From contig NZ_CABPRU010000013.1 of assembly GCF_902459705.1 (NCBI RefSeq), positions 94,800-158,799 of the forward strand: a DNA stretch of 64,000 nucleotides, given 5' to 3'. A model generated the notes under the pieces. That model saw nothing but the letters and a program-made list of their open reading frames with translations. It did no database searches and had not been told where the DNA came from. Positions 53,465 through 61,628 of this stretch are shown one piece after another (position 1 is the stretch's first letter; each line of letters starts with the position of its first letter). Position numbers and translations under genes: made by a program. The DNA comes from Pandoraea terrigena (GTDB lineage: Bacteria; Pseudomonadota; Gammaproteobacteria; Burkholderiales; Burkholderiaceae).

Positions 53465-54016
53465 ATGACCCGCGAGCCCAACGACATCGTCACGAGCATC
53501 ATTACCCACGAGATCATTCCCGAAGCGATGAATCGCTACGAGCAGTGGCTCGCCGACATCCGCCAGGTGTGTGAGCGCTTCGAGGGTTATCTTTCCACCG
53601 ATGTGATCCGGCCGCTCGGTAAGCAGCACACCTATGTGGTGATCATTCGTTTTGACGGTTTCGAAAACCTCACGCGCTGGATGGAGTCGGCCGAACGCCG
53701 GGATTTCCTGCAGCGTATGCAGCCCTTCCTGCCGAAGGGCGATCGCTACCAGATTCGCACGGGACTCGAATTCTGGTTCGAGCCTCCAGCGCACAAGCCT
53801 GCCACGCCGTGGAAGCAGTGGCTGGTGACGTGGTCTGCGATCTTTCCCTTGTCGGTCCTGGTGCCGTGGATACTGGGGCCGGTATTCGCCCTGTGGCCCT
53901 TCCCCGGCGAGTCGATCGTCGCCCGGATGGCCGGTAGCGCGGTGATCGTGTTGCTGATGGTCTACGTGGTGATGCCGCGCTACACCAAGGCTGTCGCCGG
54001 CTGGCTGTTCCGCTGA
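53465..54016 (+). CDS. Antibiotic biosynthesis monooxygenase (ABM)-domain protein with C-terminal membrane helices
   Basis: A 183-residue protein. Residues about 5-105 have the ABM ferredoxin-like fold (VTSIITHEIIPEAMNRYEQW, FEGYLSTDVIRP, YVVIIRFDGFENLTRWMES). Two transmembrane helices (about 118-138 and 152-172) form the C-terminus. ABM domains act as small oxygenases or heme-degrading proteins, but members with membrane tails are mostly uncharacterised. The ATG at 53465 lacks a clear ribosome site; a TTG nine bases upstream is also in frame. Confidence 0.75.
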   Translation: MTREPNDIVTSIITHEIIPEAMNRYEQWLADIRQVCERFEGYLSTDVIRPLGKQHTYVVIIRFDGFENLTRWMESAERRDFLQRMQPFLPKGDRYQIRTGLEFWFEPPAHKPATPWKQWLVTWSAIFPLSVLVPWILGPVFALWPFPGESIVARMAGSAVIVLLMVYVVMPRYTKAVAGWLFR

Positions 54017-54105
54017 GGTGCCGGTGGACGCGGCTGCTCGACCAAACCTCGGCAACTGACACTTTCCTGCGGGTGGCTCTTGCTCACCAATCGGGAAAGC
54101 TGCCG

Positions 54106-54528
54106 CTATCGGAGGGCATTTGCCAGCCGCATTAGCGTGGTTGCGACAAGGTGCGGATCGAGCGGCGCTGCGGCGTCGACAAGGCGTTTTTCGGCATCGG
54201 CAACGATGGCGGAGGCTGCCTCCAGAGCCTGATCGCCTGCGGGCGTCAACTCGGTCTTCTGAACGCGCCCGTGGTCCGGATGAGGAGTCCGCCCGATGAA
54301 GCCAGACTTCTCGAGTGTGACGAGAATCGCCTGCATTGTCTGCGGCGTGACGAAGGCTTGACGCGCCAGTGCGGCGTTCGAAGCGCCTGGTTCGACCTTT
54401 AAGTAGGCGAGCACCGCATATTGCGGCGTCGTCAGACCGATCTGACGCAATTCCGCATCCATGCGCGTCCGAAGCGCGTGTTGGGCCTGCTTCAGCGCGA
54501 AGCCGATCGTCGCATAGGGGTCGTCCAT
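54106..54528 (-). CDS. MarR-family transcriptional regulator
   Basis: A 140-residue winged-helix regulator: LRQIGLTTPQYAVLAYLKVEPGASNAALARQAFVTPQTM contains the recognition helix, and GFIGRTPHPDHGRVQKTELTPAG is the wing. It is divergent from the VOC gene, and the space between holds a 35-base palindrome carrying both promoters, so it most likely represses itself and the VOC gene and is released by a small ligand or oxidant. No conserved single sensing Cys is obvious. Start at the ATG (54528) two codons into a frame that opens with TTG. Confidence 0.88.
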   Translation of the reverse strand: MDDPYATIGFALKQAQHALRTRMDAELRQIGLTTPQYAVLAYLKVEPGASNAALARQAFVTPQTMQAILVTLEKSGFIGRTPHPDHGRVQKTELTPAGDQALEAASAIVADAEKRLVDAAAPLDPHLVATTLMRLANALR

Positions 54529-54541
54529 CAGCAAACTCGCA

Positions 54542-54589
54542 TTGACATATCAGGGCCCTTATATTATATAAGTGTCCTGATACTATCAA
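54542..54589. promoter_or_regulatory. MarR operator: 35-base palindrome overlapping two divergent promoters
   Basis: Outer arms TATCAGG (54548-54554) and CCTGATA (54576-54582), inner arms TTATAT (54559-54564) and ATATAA (54566-54571) around a central T at 54565. On the plus strand TTGACA (54542-54547) is 17 bases before TATATA (54565-54570); on the minus strand TTGATA (54589-54584) is 17 bases before TAATAT (54566-54561). The two -10 boxes overlap at the dyad centre, so a bound MarR dimer would shut both promoters. Confidence 0.8.
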
Positions 54590-54615
54590 ATCCAACAAGA
54601 CAAGGAAACCCCGCC

Positions 54616-54987
54616 ATGCCGCATCTGATCGGACCTGATTTCATTGGCATTCAAGTCAAAGACATTGAAGCCGCGCGCGCCTTCTACACCGACGTCGTCG
54701 GGCTTCGCCCCGCGGCGATGAGTCCGCCGGGAGCCGTCGTGTTCGATACCAAGCCGGTTCCATTTGCCGTCCGCACGCCTGCCATCGACCTGGAGGCGAC
54801 CGATAAGCTGGGCTGGGGCATTGCCATCTGGTTCGGCTGTGACGACGCTGATGCACTGCACGACCATATCGTTGGTCAAGGCGTCGAAATCGAGTTCGCG
54901 CCGAAGGATGGGCCGTTCGGCCGATACTTCGCGTTCCGGGATCCGTTCGGCTACTCCATCACGGCCCACGCGGTCGTGAAGTCCTGA
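54616..54987 (+). CDS. VOC-family (glyoxalase-like) protein under MarR control
   Basis: A 123-residue single VOC domain pair: FIGIQVKDIEAARAFYTDVVGL, then IAIWFGCDDADALHDHIVGQGVEIEF and FRDPFGYSITAH. The usual ligand His/Glu are partly absent, so metal binding is uncertain. AAGGAAA lies before the ATG. Divergent from marR with a shared operator, so it is probably induced by the signal that releases MarR and may bind or detoxify it (bleomycin-resistance-like or glyoxalase-like). Confidence 0.82.
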   Translation: MPHLIGPDFIGIQVKDIEAARAFYTDVVGLRPAAMSPPGAVVFDTKPVPFAVRTPAIDLEATDKLGWGIAIWFGCDDADALHDHIVGQGVEIEFAPKDGPFGRYFAFRDPFGYSITAHAVVKS

Positions 54988-55009
54988 TTTGGCGTCCAAG
55001 GAAAGCAAC

Positions 55010-55087
55010 ATGACGAACGTCAATCAGCCCCGGCTTTTTGTCACCGGCTCGACCGGCGAACTCGGACGCCTCGTGACTTCGAGATAG
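55010..55087 (+). pseudogene. Truncated NAD(P)-binding SDR/NmrA-type gene start
   Basis: A 25-codon remnant after the VOC gene: the start of a Rossmann fold with FVTGSTGELGRLV (the TGxxGxLG motif of NmrA/QorB-type proteins), then an in-frame TAG. It has an AAGGAAA ribosome site, so it could still be translated, but cannot fold. The following bases keep no recognisable continuation. Probably the 5' stub of a deleted NAD(P)H:quinone oxidoreductase that was once regulated by the MarR protein. Confidence 0.7.
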
Positions 55088-55209
55088 GTGACCGTATCGT
55101 CGGAACGGCACGTTCTCACGGCCAAGCATCTGCCTGGCGAACTCATCCGGAAGATTTGATGGCGTTGTTTGCAGCGGTGCCGCTTGGGCATCGAGCGCAA
55201 AGCTACGAC

Positions 55210-55494
55210 TCAGAAGTCGGGCATGCCCTGAGCGGCCATAGTCGGTTCCCAGGCAATGATTTGGTAGCTGGCGACCCCGGCCTGATGAAAGGGGTCTTCG
55301 GAAATCCATTGTGTGACTTCGTCAAGCGCGTTCGCCCTGGCGAGAATCACGCCACCGGTTCGCGGCGCCTTCCTGCCCGAAAGCAGGAAGTGCCCCGCCG
55401 CGTAATGGCGATTCAGAAAGGCGCGATGGCCGTCCATGTGGACGTCCACTTCGGACAGGGGGCGCAGATAGTCGAGAAGGATTAGAAACAGCAT
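55210..55494 (-). CDS. YciI-family protein
   Basis: A 94-residue YCII-domain protein, starting MLFLILLDYLRPLSEVD and having HRAFLNRHYAAGHFLLSGRKAPRTGGV, which holds the His/Asp pair of the family active site, and EDPFHQAGVASYQI. YciI proteins are small dehydratase or dehalogenase-like enzymes. Lies 21 bases after the quinone oxidoreductase gene on the same strand with GAGG before its ATG. Exact reaction is unknown. Confidence 0.85.
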   Translation of the reverse strand: MLFLILLDYLRPLSEVDVHMDGHRAFLNRHYAAGHFLLSGRKAPRTGGVILARANALDEVTQWISEDPFHQAGVASYQIIAWEPTMAAQGMPDF

Positions 55495-55515
55495 GATGAT
55501 CCTCGTTGCTTTTAC

Positions 55516-56523
55516 TCAGGGACGCAGGAGAATGGCACCCACGGTTTGCCCGGCTTCCAGCCGGCGATGTGCCTCTGCCGCTTCGCTCAACGGGAGGATG
55601 TCGCCGATCGTCGGTCGCAGCCCGGCCTGCAGTTGCCGGATCGTGGCCAGTGCACCTTCGCGGTAACGTGCCGGATCCATCATGAAGCGGAAGACGCCGG
55701 GCCGGGAGAGCGCCACCGAACGCGCCGGCCCGAGCAGCGACAGATCGAGCAGTCCGGGGTCACCCGCCACCTGGCCGACATTGGCGACCATACCATAGGG
55801 ACGTACGCAGCCCAGGGTATCGAGCAGGGTCTTTCCGCCGATGCCATCGATAGCGTAATCGACGCCCCGGCCATCAGTCAGCCGCATGACCTCTGCCACG
55901 AAGTCCTTATCGCGGTAATTGATGGCGTGGTCCAATCCGTGTGCGATTGCCAGTTCCGCCTTGGCCGGCGAACTGACGGTGCCGATGACGCGAGCGCCCA
56001 TGGCCTTCGCCCACTGCACGAGCACCACCCCGAGACCTCCGGCCGCGGCGTGCACGAGCACAGTATCGCCAGCCTTCAGCGAATAGACGTAGGTCAGCAA
56101 CATGTGAGTGGTGATGCCGCGCAGCAGCAGGCTGGCCACCGCATCGTCGGGCACGTCGTCGGGCAACGCGATGGCCCGGGCGGCCGGCAGGTTGCGGGCG
56201 CTGGCATAGCCGCCGGTGGGTGGGCCGGCGTAGGCAATACGCTGGCCCAGACGCACCGTGTCGACATCCGGGCCGAGGGCCTCGACGATTCCGGCGGCCT
56301 CGACGCCAAGCACTGCGGGAAGCGAGGGCAGCCGGTAGAGGCCGGTGCGGTGATAGATATCGACATAGTTGACACCGATGGCCGTGTGCCGGACGCGGAT
56401 CTCGCCGGCCGCCGGCGGAGGCAGTGTTTCGTCTACGGTGGTCAGTGTCGACGCGTCGCCATATTGACCGATAACGATCTGGGACGCTGCTGATGAGTCG
56501 CGAAGCGATTCGCGCTTGGTCAT
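55516..56523 (-). CDS. NADPH:quinone oxidoreductase (zinc-free MDR, QorA-like)
   Basis: A 335-residue MDR protein. Domains: the GroES-like part with GVNYVDIYHRTGLYRLPSLPAVLGVEAAG (no structural zinc Cys cluster), and a Rossmann part with VHAAAGGLGVVLVQWAKAMGARVIGT. It reduces quinones or enals by one- or two-electron transfer with NADPH. ATG 56523 with AGGAG. Divergent from a LysR gene and followed by yciI-type gene; a stress-type two-gene operon. Confidence 0.88.
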   Translation of the reverse strand: MTKRESLRDSSAASQIVIGQYGDASTLTTVDETLPPPAAGEIRVRHTAIGVNYVDIYHRTGLYRLPSLPAVLGVEAAGIVEALGPDVDTVRLGQRIAYAGPPTGGYASARNLPAARAIALPDDVPDDAVASLLLRGITTHMLLTYVYSLKAGDTVLVHAAAGGLGVVLVQWAKAMGARVIGTVSSPAKAELAIAHGLDHAINYRDKDFVAEVMRLTDGRGVDYAIDGIGGKTLLDTLGCVRPYGMVANVGQVAGDPGLLDLSLLGPARSVALSRPGVFRFMMDPARYREGALATIRQLQAGLRPTIGDILPLSEAAEAHRRLEAGQTVGAILLRP

Positions 56524-56595
56524 GATGTTCTCCTGATGGCTGAGCTTGCAAGCGCAGCTTACGTCTAGCAAAATGACCCATCAATTCGCAAAAAC
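56524..56595. promoter_or_regulatory. Divergent quinone-oxidoreductase/LysR promoter region
   Basis: Only 72 bases separate the two starts. A perfect palindrome GCTTGCAAGC (56544-56553) lies near the oxidoreductase start and is a plausible LysR contact. A TTGACA at 56596-56601 overlaps the predicted LysR start, so the real start may be further in, at the GTG of 56608. Confidence 0.35.
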
Positions 56596-57522
56596 TTGAC
56601 ATTTACTGTGCAAAAAAACACAGCCATCGCTGGCGTTGACAAGCGCAGTCTCCAGTGGGACGACATCCGTTATTTTCTGGAACTGGCGCGCACGGGCAGC
56701 CTGTCGGGCTCGGCTCGGCGGCTCGGAGTCGAGCACTCGACCGTGGCAAGGCGTGTCGAGGCACTGGAACAGTCGCTGGGGATCAGGCTCTTCGACCGCT
56801 TACCCAAAGCCTGGTCACTGACGGCGGAAGGCGAGACGCTGGTCGCCCAGGCCGGCCGACTTGACGACGAAGTCCAGGCATTTTCGCGGGTAGCGCTCGG
56901 CGTTTCATCCTTGCAGGGAACGGTCCGGCTTTCGGCCCCCCCGGCCTTGGCTGGCCATTTCCTGGTGCCTCGCCTGGCCGCCATGCGCTCCAGATGGCAG
57001 AACATCGATCTGGAGGTTATCGGTGAATCGCGGGATGCCAATCTGGCGCGGGGCGAGGCCGATCTGGCGATCAGAATGTCGCGGCCCACTGCGGCGGGCC
57101 TGGCGGCGCGTGGCATTGGGGACATGGGTTATGGACTTTACGCGGCCCATGGTTATACCCGCCGAGCGGCTGATGCCTGGGAGTTTCTGGGTTACGACGA
57201 CAGTCTTGACCAGGTACCCCAGCAGCGCTGGCTGACTCAGGTTGCCGGCAATCGGCGCTTTGTCTTCAGGAGCAACGATCTCACTGCATTGCTCAACGCC
57301 ACCCGAGTTGGTCTCGGAATCGCGGTACTCCCCCATTTCTTGGCTGCCAACGACGACGCATTGTCGTTGGTACCCGATCCCGTCTGCGCTACGGTACGAA
57401 AGATATGGCTGGTGATGCATCCCGATGTCAAACGGTCGCCACGTGTGCGGCTGCTTGCCGATCTGCTGGTGGAGCTGGTCGTCGAGGCGCAAGCGCTGTT
57501 GTCGGGAAATGTCCCCGGCTGA
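56596..57522 (+). CDS. LysR-family transcriptional regulator of the quinone oxidoreductase
   Basis: A 308-residue LysR protein. HTH: WDDIRYFLELARTGSLSGS, then GVEHSTVARRVEALEQSLGI, then the effector domain (GTVRLSAPPALAGHFLVPRL to the C-terminus). The subgroup (WDDxRYFL, HSTVARR) matches regulators of toxic-aldehyde and quinone responses. The start is uncertain: TTG 56596 and GTG 56608 are in frame and neither has a clear ribosome site. It is divergent from the oxidoreductase operon and probably controls it. Confidence 0.82.
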   Translation: MTFTVQKNTAIAGVDKRSLQWDDIRYFLELARTGSLSGSARRLGVEHSTVARRVEALEQSLGIRLFDRLPKAWSLTAEGETLVAQAGRLDDEVQAFSRVALGVSSLQGTVRLSAPPALAGHFLVPRLAAMRSRWQNIDLEVIGESRDANLARGEADLAIRMSRPTAAGLAARGIGDMGYGLYAAHGYTRRAADAWEFLGYDDSLDQVPQQRWLTQVAGNRRFVFRSNDLTALLNATRVGLGIAVLPHFLAANDDALSLVPDPVCATVRKIWLVMHPDVKRSPRVRLLADLLVELVVEAQALLSGNVPG

Positions 57523-57893
57523 TTCACCGAGGGCTTTTCCATCCTGCTGTCGCTGGTTTGATAGTGTCCGACGCATGCCGAACTCGGCCTATTGCAGCGA
57601 ACATGACCACAATCCGTCGTCGACAAAGTCTTTCGGCATCGCTTCCTGTCAGGGCTTCAAATTTGCCAGAAATCTCCAGTTTTGGATGCTACGGTTTTTC
57701 GGGGGAGGTCAACAAATTCGCATGCAAACATCCCACACTCGGCGCCCTGGGCGTGCATGTGCCCTTTTGCCTGCCCATCGTCGTTCAAAGTACGGAACGC
57801 ATGGGGAGCGTCTGTGGCGTTGGGTCCGCTCCTGGCCATAGAATTTTCTCGGCTGTGAAAAGAAAAAAAGCAGGATGAGACCAAGGAGGAATT
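57523..57893. other. Intergenic region before SDR/OYE/ECH operon
   Basis: 371 bases, with no gene I can support. It must contain the promoter of the following operon. The AGGAGG just before the SDR gene is strong. A TAGAAT at about 57838 could be a -10 box, but no -35 at the right spacing stands out. The lower coding signal fits a leader. Confidence 0.4.
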
Positions 57894-58676
57894 GTGGACA
57901 TGCAACTCAAAGATCGGCGCGTGCTGATCACTGGCGCATCGCAAGGCATTGGTGACGGGCTCGCCAGGGCCTTTGCCGAAGAAGGATGCTCGGTGTCGCT
58001 CGTCGCCCGATCCGCCGAAAAGCTGAACGCGCTTGCGAATGAACTACGCGCGGAATTCGGCGTAACGATAGACGTTCTCCCAATCGACTTGACGCAGTCT
58101 GGCGCCCTTGCCGAAGTCGTCGACTTCGCCGGTAGCATTGACATTCTGGTGAACAATGCCGGCGCCATTCCCGGAGGCACCCTCTGGGAGGTCGACGAGG
58201 AAGCGTGGCGTAGCGGTTGGGAGCTGAAAGTTTTCGGCTACATCAACCTGACGCGCACCGTATACGCCGGCATGAAGCAACGAGGCAGCGGCGTCATCCT
58301 CAACAACATCGGCAACGGCGGCCAGAATTTCGACTTCAACTACATCGCAGGAACGACAGGCAATGCCGCACTGATGGCATTCACCTGCGCTTTGGGCGGC
58401 CGCAGCCTTGACGATGGGATTCGCGTGGTTGGCGTCAACGCGGGCCCAGTGGCTACGGAGCGGATTACCAAGGTGTTGAAGAGCCATGCCGCACGCTCGC
58501 TAGGCGATGAGAATCGCTCCGGGGAACTGCTTTCAACTTACCCGCTCGGACGTGCCGCGACGGTAAAAGAAGTCGCGGACCTCTTCGTTTATCTGGCTTC
58601 CTCACGCTCGAGTTACACGTCCGGCACGATCGTCACCGTCGATGGCGGCATCACGTCGAAACGCTCGATTGCTTAA
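57894..58676 (+). CDS. Atypical SDR protein lacking catalytic Lys and Ser
   Basis: A 260-residue SDR-fold protein with normal cofactor motifs TGASQGIG (residues 13-20) and NNAG (87-90). At the active site the usual Ser block reads LNNIGNGG, and YxxxK is Y150-I-A-G-T154, so both Ser and Lys are missing. It cannot use standard SDR proton relay and may act as a lyase, isomerase, or a different dehydrogenase. Start GTG (57894) is 4 bases after AGGAGG; ATG 57900 is an alternative. Heads the operon with OYE and ECH genes. Confidence 0.8.
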   Translation: MDMQLKDRRVLITGASQGIGDGLARAFAEEGCSVSLVARSAEKLNALANELRAEFGVTIDVLPIDLTQSGALAEVVDFAGSIDILVNNAGAIPGGTLWEVDEEAWRSGWELKVFGYINLTRTVYAGMKQRGSGVILNNIGNGGQNFDFNYIAGTTGNAALMAFTCALGGRSLDDGIRVVGVNAGPVATERITKVLKSHAARSLGDENRSGELLSTYPLGRAATVKEVADLFVYLASSRSSYTSGTIVTVDGGITSKRSIA

Positions 58677-58712
58677 TCGACTACAGCGCAGTCTCTGGAA
58701 CAAGGAGAGGGA

Positions 58713-60677
58713 ATGTATGCCCGCGTCCTGTCTCCGATCAAGATCGGATCGGTAGACATCCCCAATCGCATCGTGCGTACCGCACATGCCACCGCGTTTT
58801 CCCGCCAGTACATCACGGACGATTTGATCGCCTACCACCTGGAGCGCGCCAAAGGCGGCGCGGGCCTGTCGATCATCGAGGGAGCGTCAGTCCATCCGTC
58901 GTCCACGTTCGCGCTGAGCGTCCGTGACGACGATGCGATTCCCCACATGAAGCGCATGGTTGCCGCAATAGCGCCAATGGGCATGAAGCTTTTCCAACAG
59001 CTTTGGCATGGTGGCTATACCGACCCATCGGCAAGCGGCGGCTTGCCGTGGGCAGTCTCGCCACTACCCGGCCGGTACTCGGCGGCACCGCCCGTTCCCA
59101 TGACGGCCGATCAGGTACAAGCGCTGGTTCAGGCGTATGCAAGCGCCGCAGTCCGGGTGCAGGAATCCGGTATGCAAGGCGTGGAGATTCTGGCGGGGAA
59201 CGGCTATCTCTTCTCGCAGTTCTTCTCCCCGATCATCAACCAGCGGACCGACGAATACGGCGGTAACTTCGAGAATCGTATCCGTCCGCTGCTGGACACG
59301 TTGCGCGCCATTCGGCGAGCGACGTCGGCAGATTTCGCGGTCGGCATTCGTATCGGTGACAGTACCGATCAACGCATTCTGTGTGAGGATGACGTCAACA
59401 CCATCGCCCTGCGCGCACAAGCCGAGGGACTGATCGACTTCGTCAACATCACGCACGGCGACTATTACTTTCACGTCGAACGATATGCAGGCATGGACCG
59501 GCCCGTGGGCTATCAATTGTCGTCCAGCGACGCGGTCGGCAAGGGCATCACCGTGCCACGGATCATCGTGGGCAGGTACGCCACGCTCGACGATGCGGAA
59601 CAGGCACTCAAGGCCGGTCAGGCCGACATGATCAGTATCGTGCGCGGCATGATTGCCGATCCGATGCTGATAGTGAAGTCGCGAGACGGTCGCGGCACTG
59701 AGGTTCGGCCTTGCATCGCCTGTAACCAGGGCTGCATAGGCGGCGTATTCACTGGACGCATGGGCTGTGCCGTAAACCCTGCAGTCGGTCATGAGGCGAC
59801 CCTGTCGGAGGACAGGATCATGAAGGCGTCCAACCCACGCAACGTCGTGGTCGTGGGAGGCGGCGTCGCGGGTCTGGAAGCGGCCCGCGTCGCGCTGCTC
59901 GGCGGGCATCGCGTAACACTGTTCGAAGCAACCTCGGGTCTGGGCGGCCTGTTGAACTACGCCCGCAAGATGCCTAAGCTTCATGCCATCGGGGACATCG
60001 CCATCTGGTTGGAGAACGAGGTTTACCGGCTGGGAGCGAATATCAGACTGTCAACGTATGCGGACACTGCGGATGTCCTTGCAGAACAACCTGATGTGGT
60101 CATTGTCGCAACAGGGTCGCAACCGGGAGATATCGCCGAGTTCGTGCAAACAGCCTCCCCCGCCGCGCGTATCGCCTTCGCGCCCGACGCCCGAGTGTTG
60201 ACATCGCTGGATCTGATTGCGGCCAGTTCACGGGACTATGGCCGCACGGCCGTCGTCTTCGACGATGTGGGACATTACGAGGCGATCGGCTGCTGCGAAT
60301 CCCTTGCCAATCTTGGCGTCGAAGTCACTTACGTAACCCGCCATCTCATGTTCTCGCCTGCCATGGAAGTCACAGGTCGCACACAAGCCGCTTTGCAGCG
60401 GCTGCATCGCGCGGGGAAGTTCCGGATCGTCACACAGTCGGAGATCGTCGCCATTGAGAAGGGCATCGCCTGGATCAAGCCGCTCTTCGGCAACGCCCCC
60501 GACCCTGTGCCCGCCGACACCGTGGTGCTGGTCGGCTATCGGAAATCGCAAAACGAACTGTGGCATGAGCTTCGCGGGCGCGTTGCACAACTTCATATCG
60601 TCGGCGACGCGCTATCCGCCCGTGACATCCAGCCTGCCATCAGGGAAGGACACCTTGCGGCAAGAGCCATCGAGTAA
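58713..60677 (+). CDS. OYE-type flavoenzyme: FMN/[4Fe-4S]/FAD enoate reductase
   Basis: A 654-residue protein of the 2,4-dienoyl-CoA reductase/trimethylamine dehydrogenase/BaiCD family. It has an N-terminal FMN barrel (VRTAHATAFS, HGGY, GNGYLFSQFFSPIINQRTDEYGG), an iron-sulfur cluster region CIACNQGCIGG with a further Cys (about residues 332-354), and FAD/NAD domains starting at VVVVGGGVAGLEAARVAL. It reduces C=C bonds of enoyl or enone substrates. AGGAGAGGG precedes the ATG. Lying between an SDR and an ECH gene, it may reduce an unsaturated CoA-thioester in ring or branched-acid degradation. Confidence 0.9.
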   Translation: MYARVLSPIKIGSVDIPNRIVRTAHATAFSRQYITDDLIAYHLERAKGGAGLSIIEGASVHPSSTFALSVRDDDAIPHMKRMVAAIAPMGMKLFQQLWHGGYTDPSASGGLPWAVSPLPGRYSAAPPVPMTADQVQALVQAYASAAVRVQESGMQGVEILAGNGYLFSQFFSPIINQRTDEYGGNFENRIRPLLDTLRAIRRATSADFAVGIRIGDSTDQRILCEDDVNTIALRAQAEGLIDFVNITHGDYYFHVERYAGMDRPVGYQLSSSDAVGKGITVPRIIVGRYATLDDAEQALKAGQADMISIVRGMIADPMLIVKSRDGRGTEVRPCIACNQGCIGGVFTGRMGCAVNPAVGHEATLSEDRIMKASNPRNVVVVGGGVAGLEAARVALLGGHRVTLFEATSGLGGLLNYARKMPKLHAIGDIAIWLENEVYRLGANIRLSTYADTADVLAEQPDVVIVATGSQPGDIAEFVQTASPAARIAFAPDARVLTSLDLIAASSRDYGRTAVVFDDVGHYEAIGCCESLANLGVEVTYVTRHLMFSPAMEVTGRTQAALQRLHRAGKFRIVTQSEIVAIEKGIAWIKPLFGNAPDPVPADTVVLVGYRKSQNELWHELRGRVAQLHIVGDALSARDIQPAIREGHLAARAIE

Positions 60678-60722
60678 TAGATAGACGGCATGCCATCTTC
60701 CACGTCTATATTTGGACTACGC

Positions 60723-61532
60723 ATGAAATACGAAGACTTTCAGTTTCTATTATTCGCCCGCCAGCCCGACGGAGTACTTCTCGTGACGCTCAACCGCCCC
60801 GAGGCGATGAACGCGACGAACAAGCGCATGCATTGGGAGTTAACCAAGGTTTGGGGAGTCGCCAACGAAGACCCGGCGGTCAAGGTCATCGTGGTCACAG
60901 GGGCAGGCGAGCGTGCCTTCTCCGCAGGCGGCGATCTCGCCGTCGTCGAGGAAATGTCGAACAGCCATGAGGCGACCCTGCGAGTCATGAAGGAGGCTTC
61001 CGACATCGTCTACAACATGCTGACATGCGAAAAGCCAATCGTCTCGGCGATCAATGGCACGGCCGTCGGCGCTGGCCTCGTTGTCGCCCTGCTCGCCGAC
61101 GTGAGCGTGATGGCTGAGGATGCCAGGATCACCGACGGACATGCCCGTCTTGGCGTCTCTGCGGGAGATCATGCCGCCATCGTCTGGCCACTGCTCTGCG
61201 GCATGGCCAAAGCAAAGTACTACCTGATGACTGCCGAGTTCGTCGACGGCAAGGAAGCGGAGCGCATCGGTCTCGTTACCTTCTGCGCCCCCCGCGCCGA
61301 CGTGCTCGCCCGATCATTGGCGATTGCCGCCAGTCTCGCGCGTGGCAGTCAGACGGCAATCCGAGCCACCAAGTCATCGCTCAATAATTGGATGCGCCTT
61401 GCCGGGCCCGTCTTCGACAACTCGCTTGCCATGGAAATGCTGTGTTTCCTTGGGCCGGACGTCAAAGAAGGGTTAGCTGCGCTGCGCGCAAAACGTCAGG
61501 CGGACTTTCCGTCTGCACGCTTACCTGGGTGA
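60723..61532 (+). CDS. Enoyl-CoA hydratase/isomerase-family protein
   Basis: A 269-residue crotonase-fold protein: AFSAGGDLAVVEE, GTAVGAGLVVALLADVSV form the oxyanion hole. The catalytic Glu pair of true hydratases is not evident (GHARLGVSAGDHAAIVWP), so another crotonase reaction is possible. I start at the ATG 60723 (MKYEDFQF) which matches family N-termini; ATG 60690 is an in-frame alternative. It ends just before the terminator that separates it from the convergent CitE-like gene. Confidence 0.82.
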   Translation: MKYEDFQFLLFARQPDGVLLVTLNRPEAMNATNKRMHWELTKVWGVANEDPAVKVIVVTGAGERAFSAGGDLAVVEEMSNSHEATLRVMKEASDIVYNMLTCEKPIVSAINGTAVGAGLVVALLADVSVMAEDARITDGHARLGVSAGDHAAIVWPLLCGMAKAKYYLMTAEFVDGKEAERIGLVTFCAPRADVLARSLAIAASLARGSQTAIRATKSSLNNWMRLAGPVFDNSLAMEMLCFLGPDVKEGLAALRAKRQADFPSARLPG

Positions 61533-61534
61533 TG

Positions 61535-61573
61535 AAAAAACGCACCGGCGCAAAGATGCGGTTTGCCGGTGCG
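61535..61573 (-). terminator. Intrinsic terminator of the minus-strand etfA-MaoC-CitE genes
   Basis: Read on the minus strand: CGCACCGGC (61573-61565), a 15-base loop, GCCGGTGCG (61549-61541), then six T (61540-61535). This is a textbook intrinsic terminator placed 56 bases after the CitE-like stop. On the plus strand the A-run precedes the hairpin, so it serves the minus strand. Confidence 0.85.
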
Positions 61574-61628
61574 GCCACGCCGACGCTACGGGCGGTACTA
61601 CCAACGCCCCCTGTCGCGTCGACCGCAA

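Noticed and set aside
53099..54598. A 499-codon open frame on the minus strand across the ABM gene
   Set aside because: It overlaps two well-supported genes (ABM-domain and marR) and has no recognisable motif.
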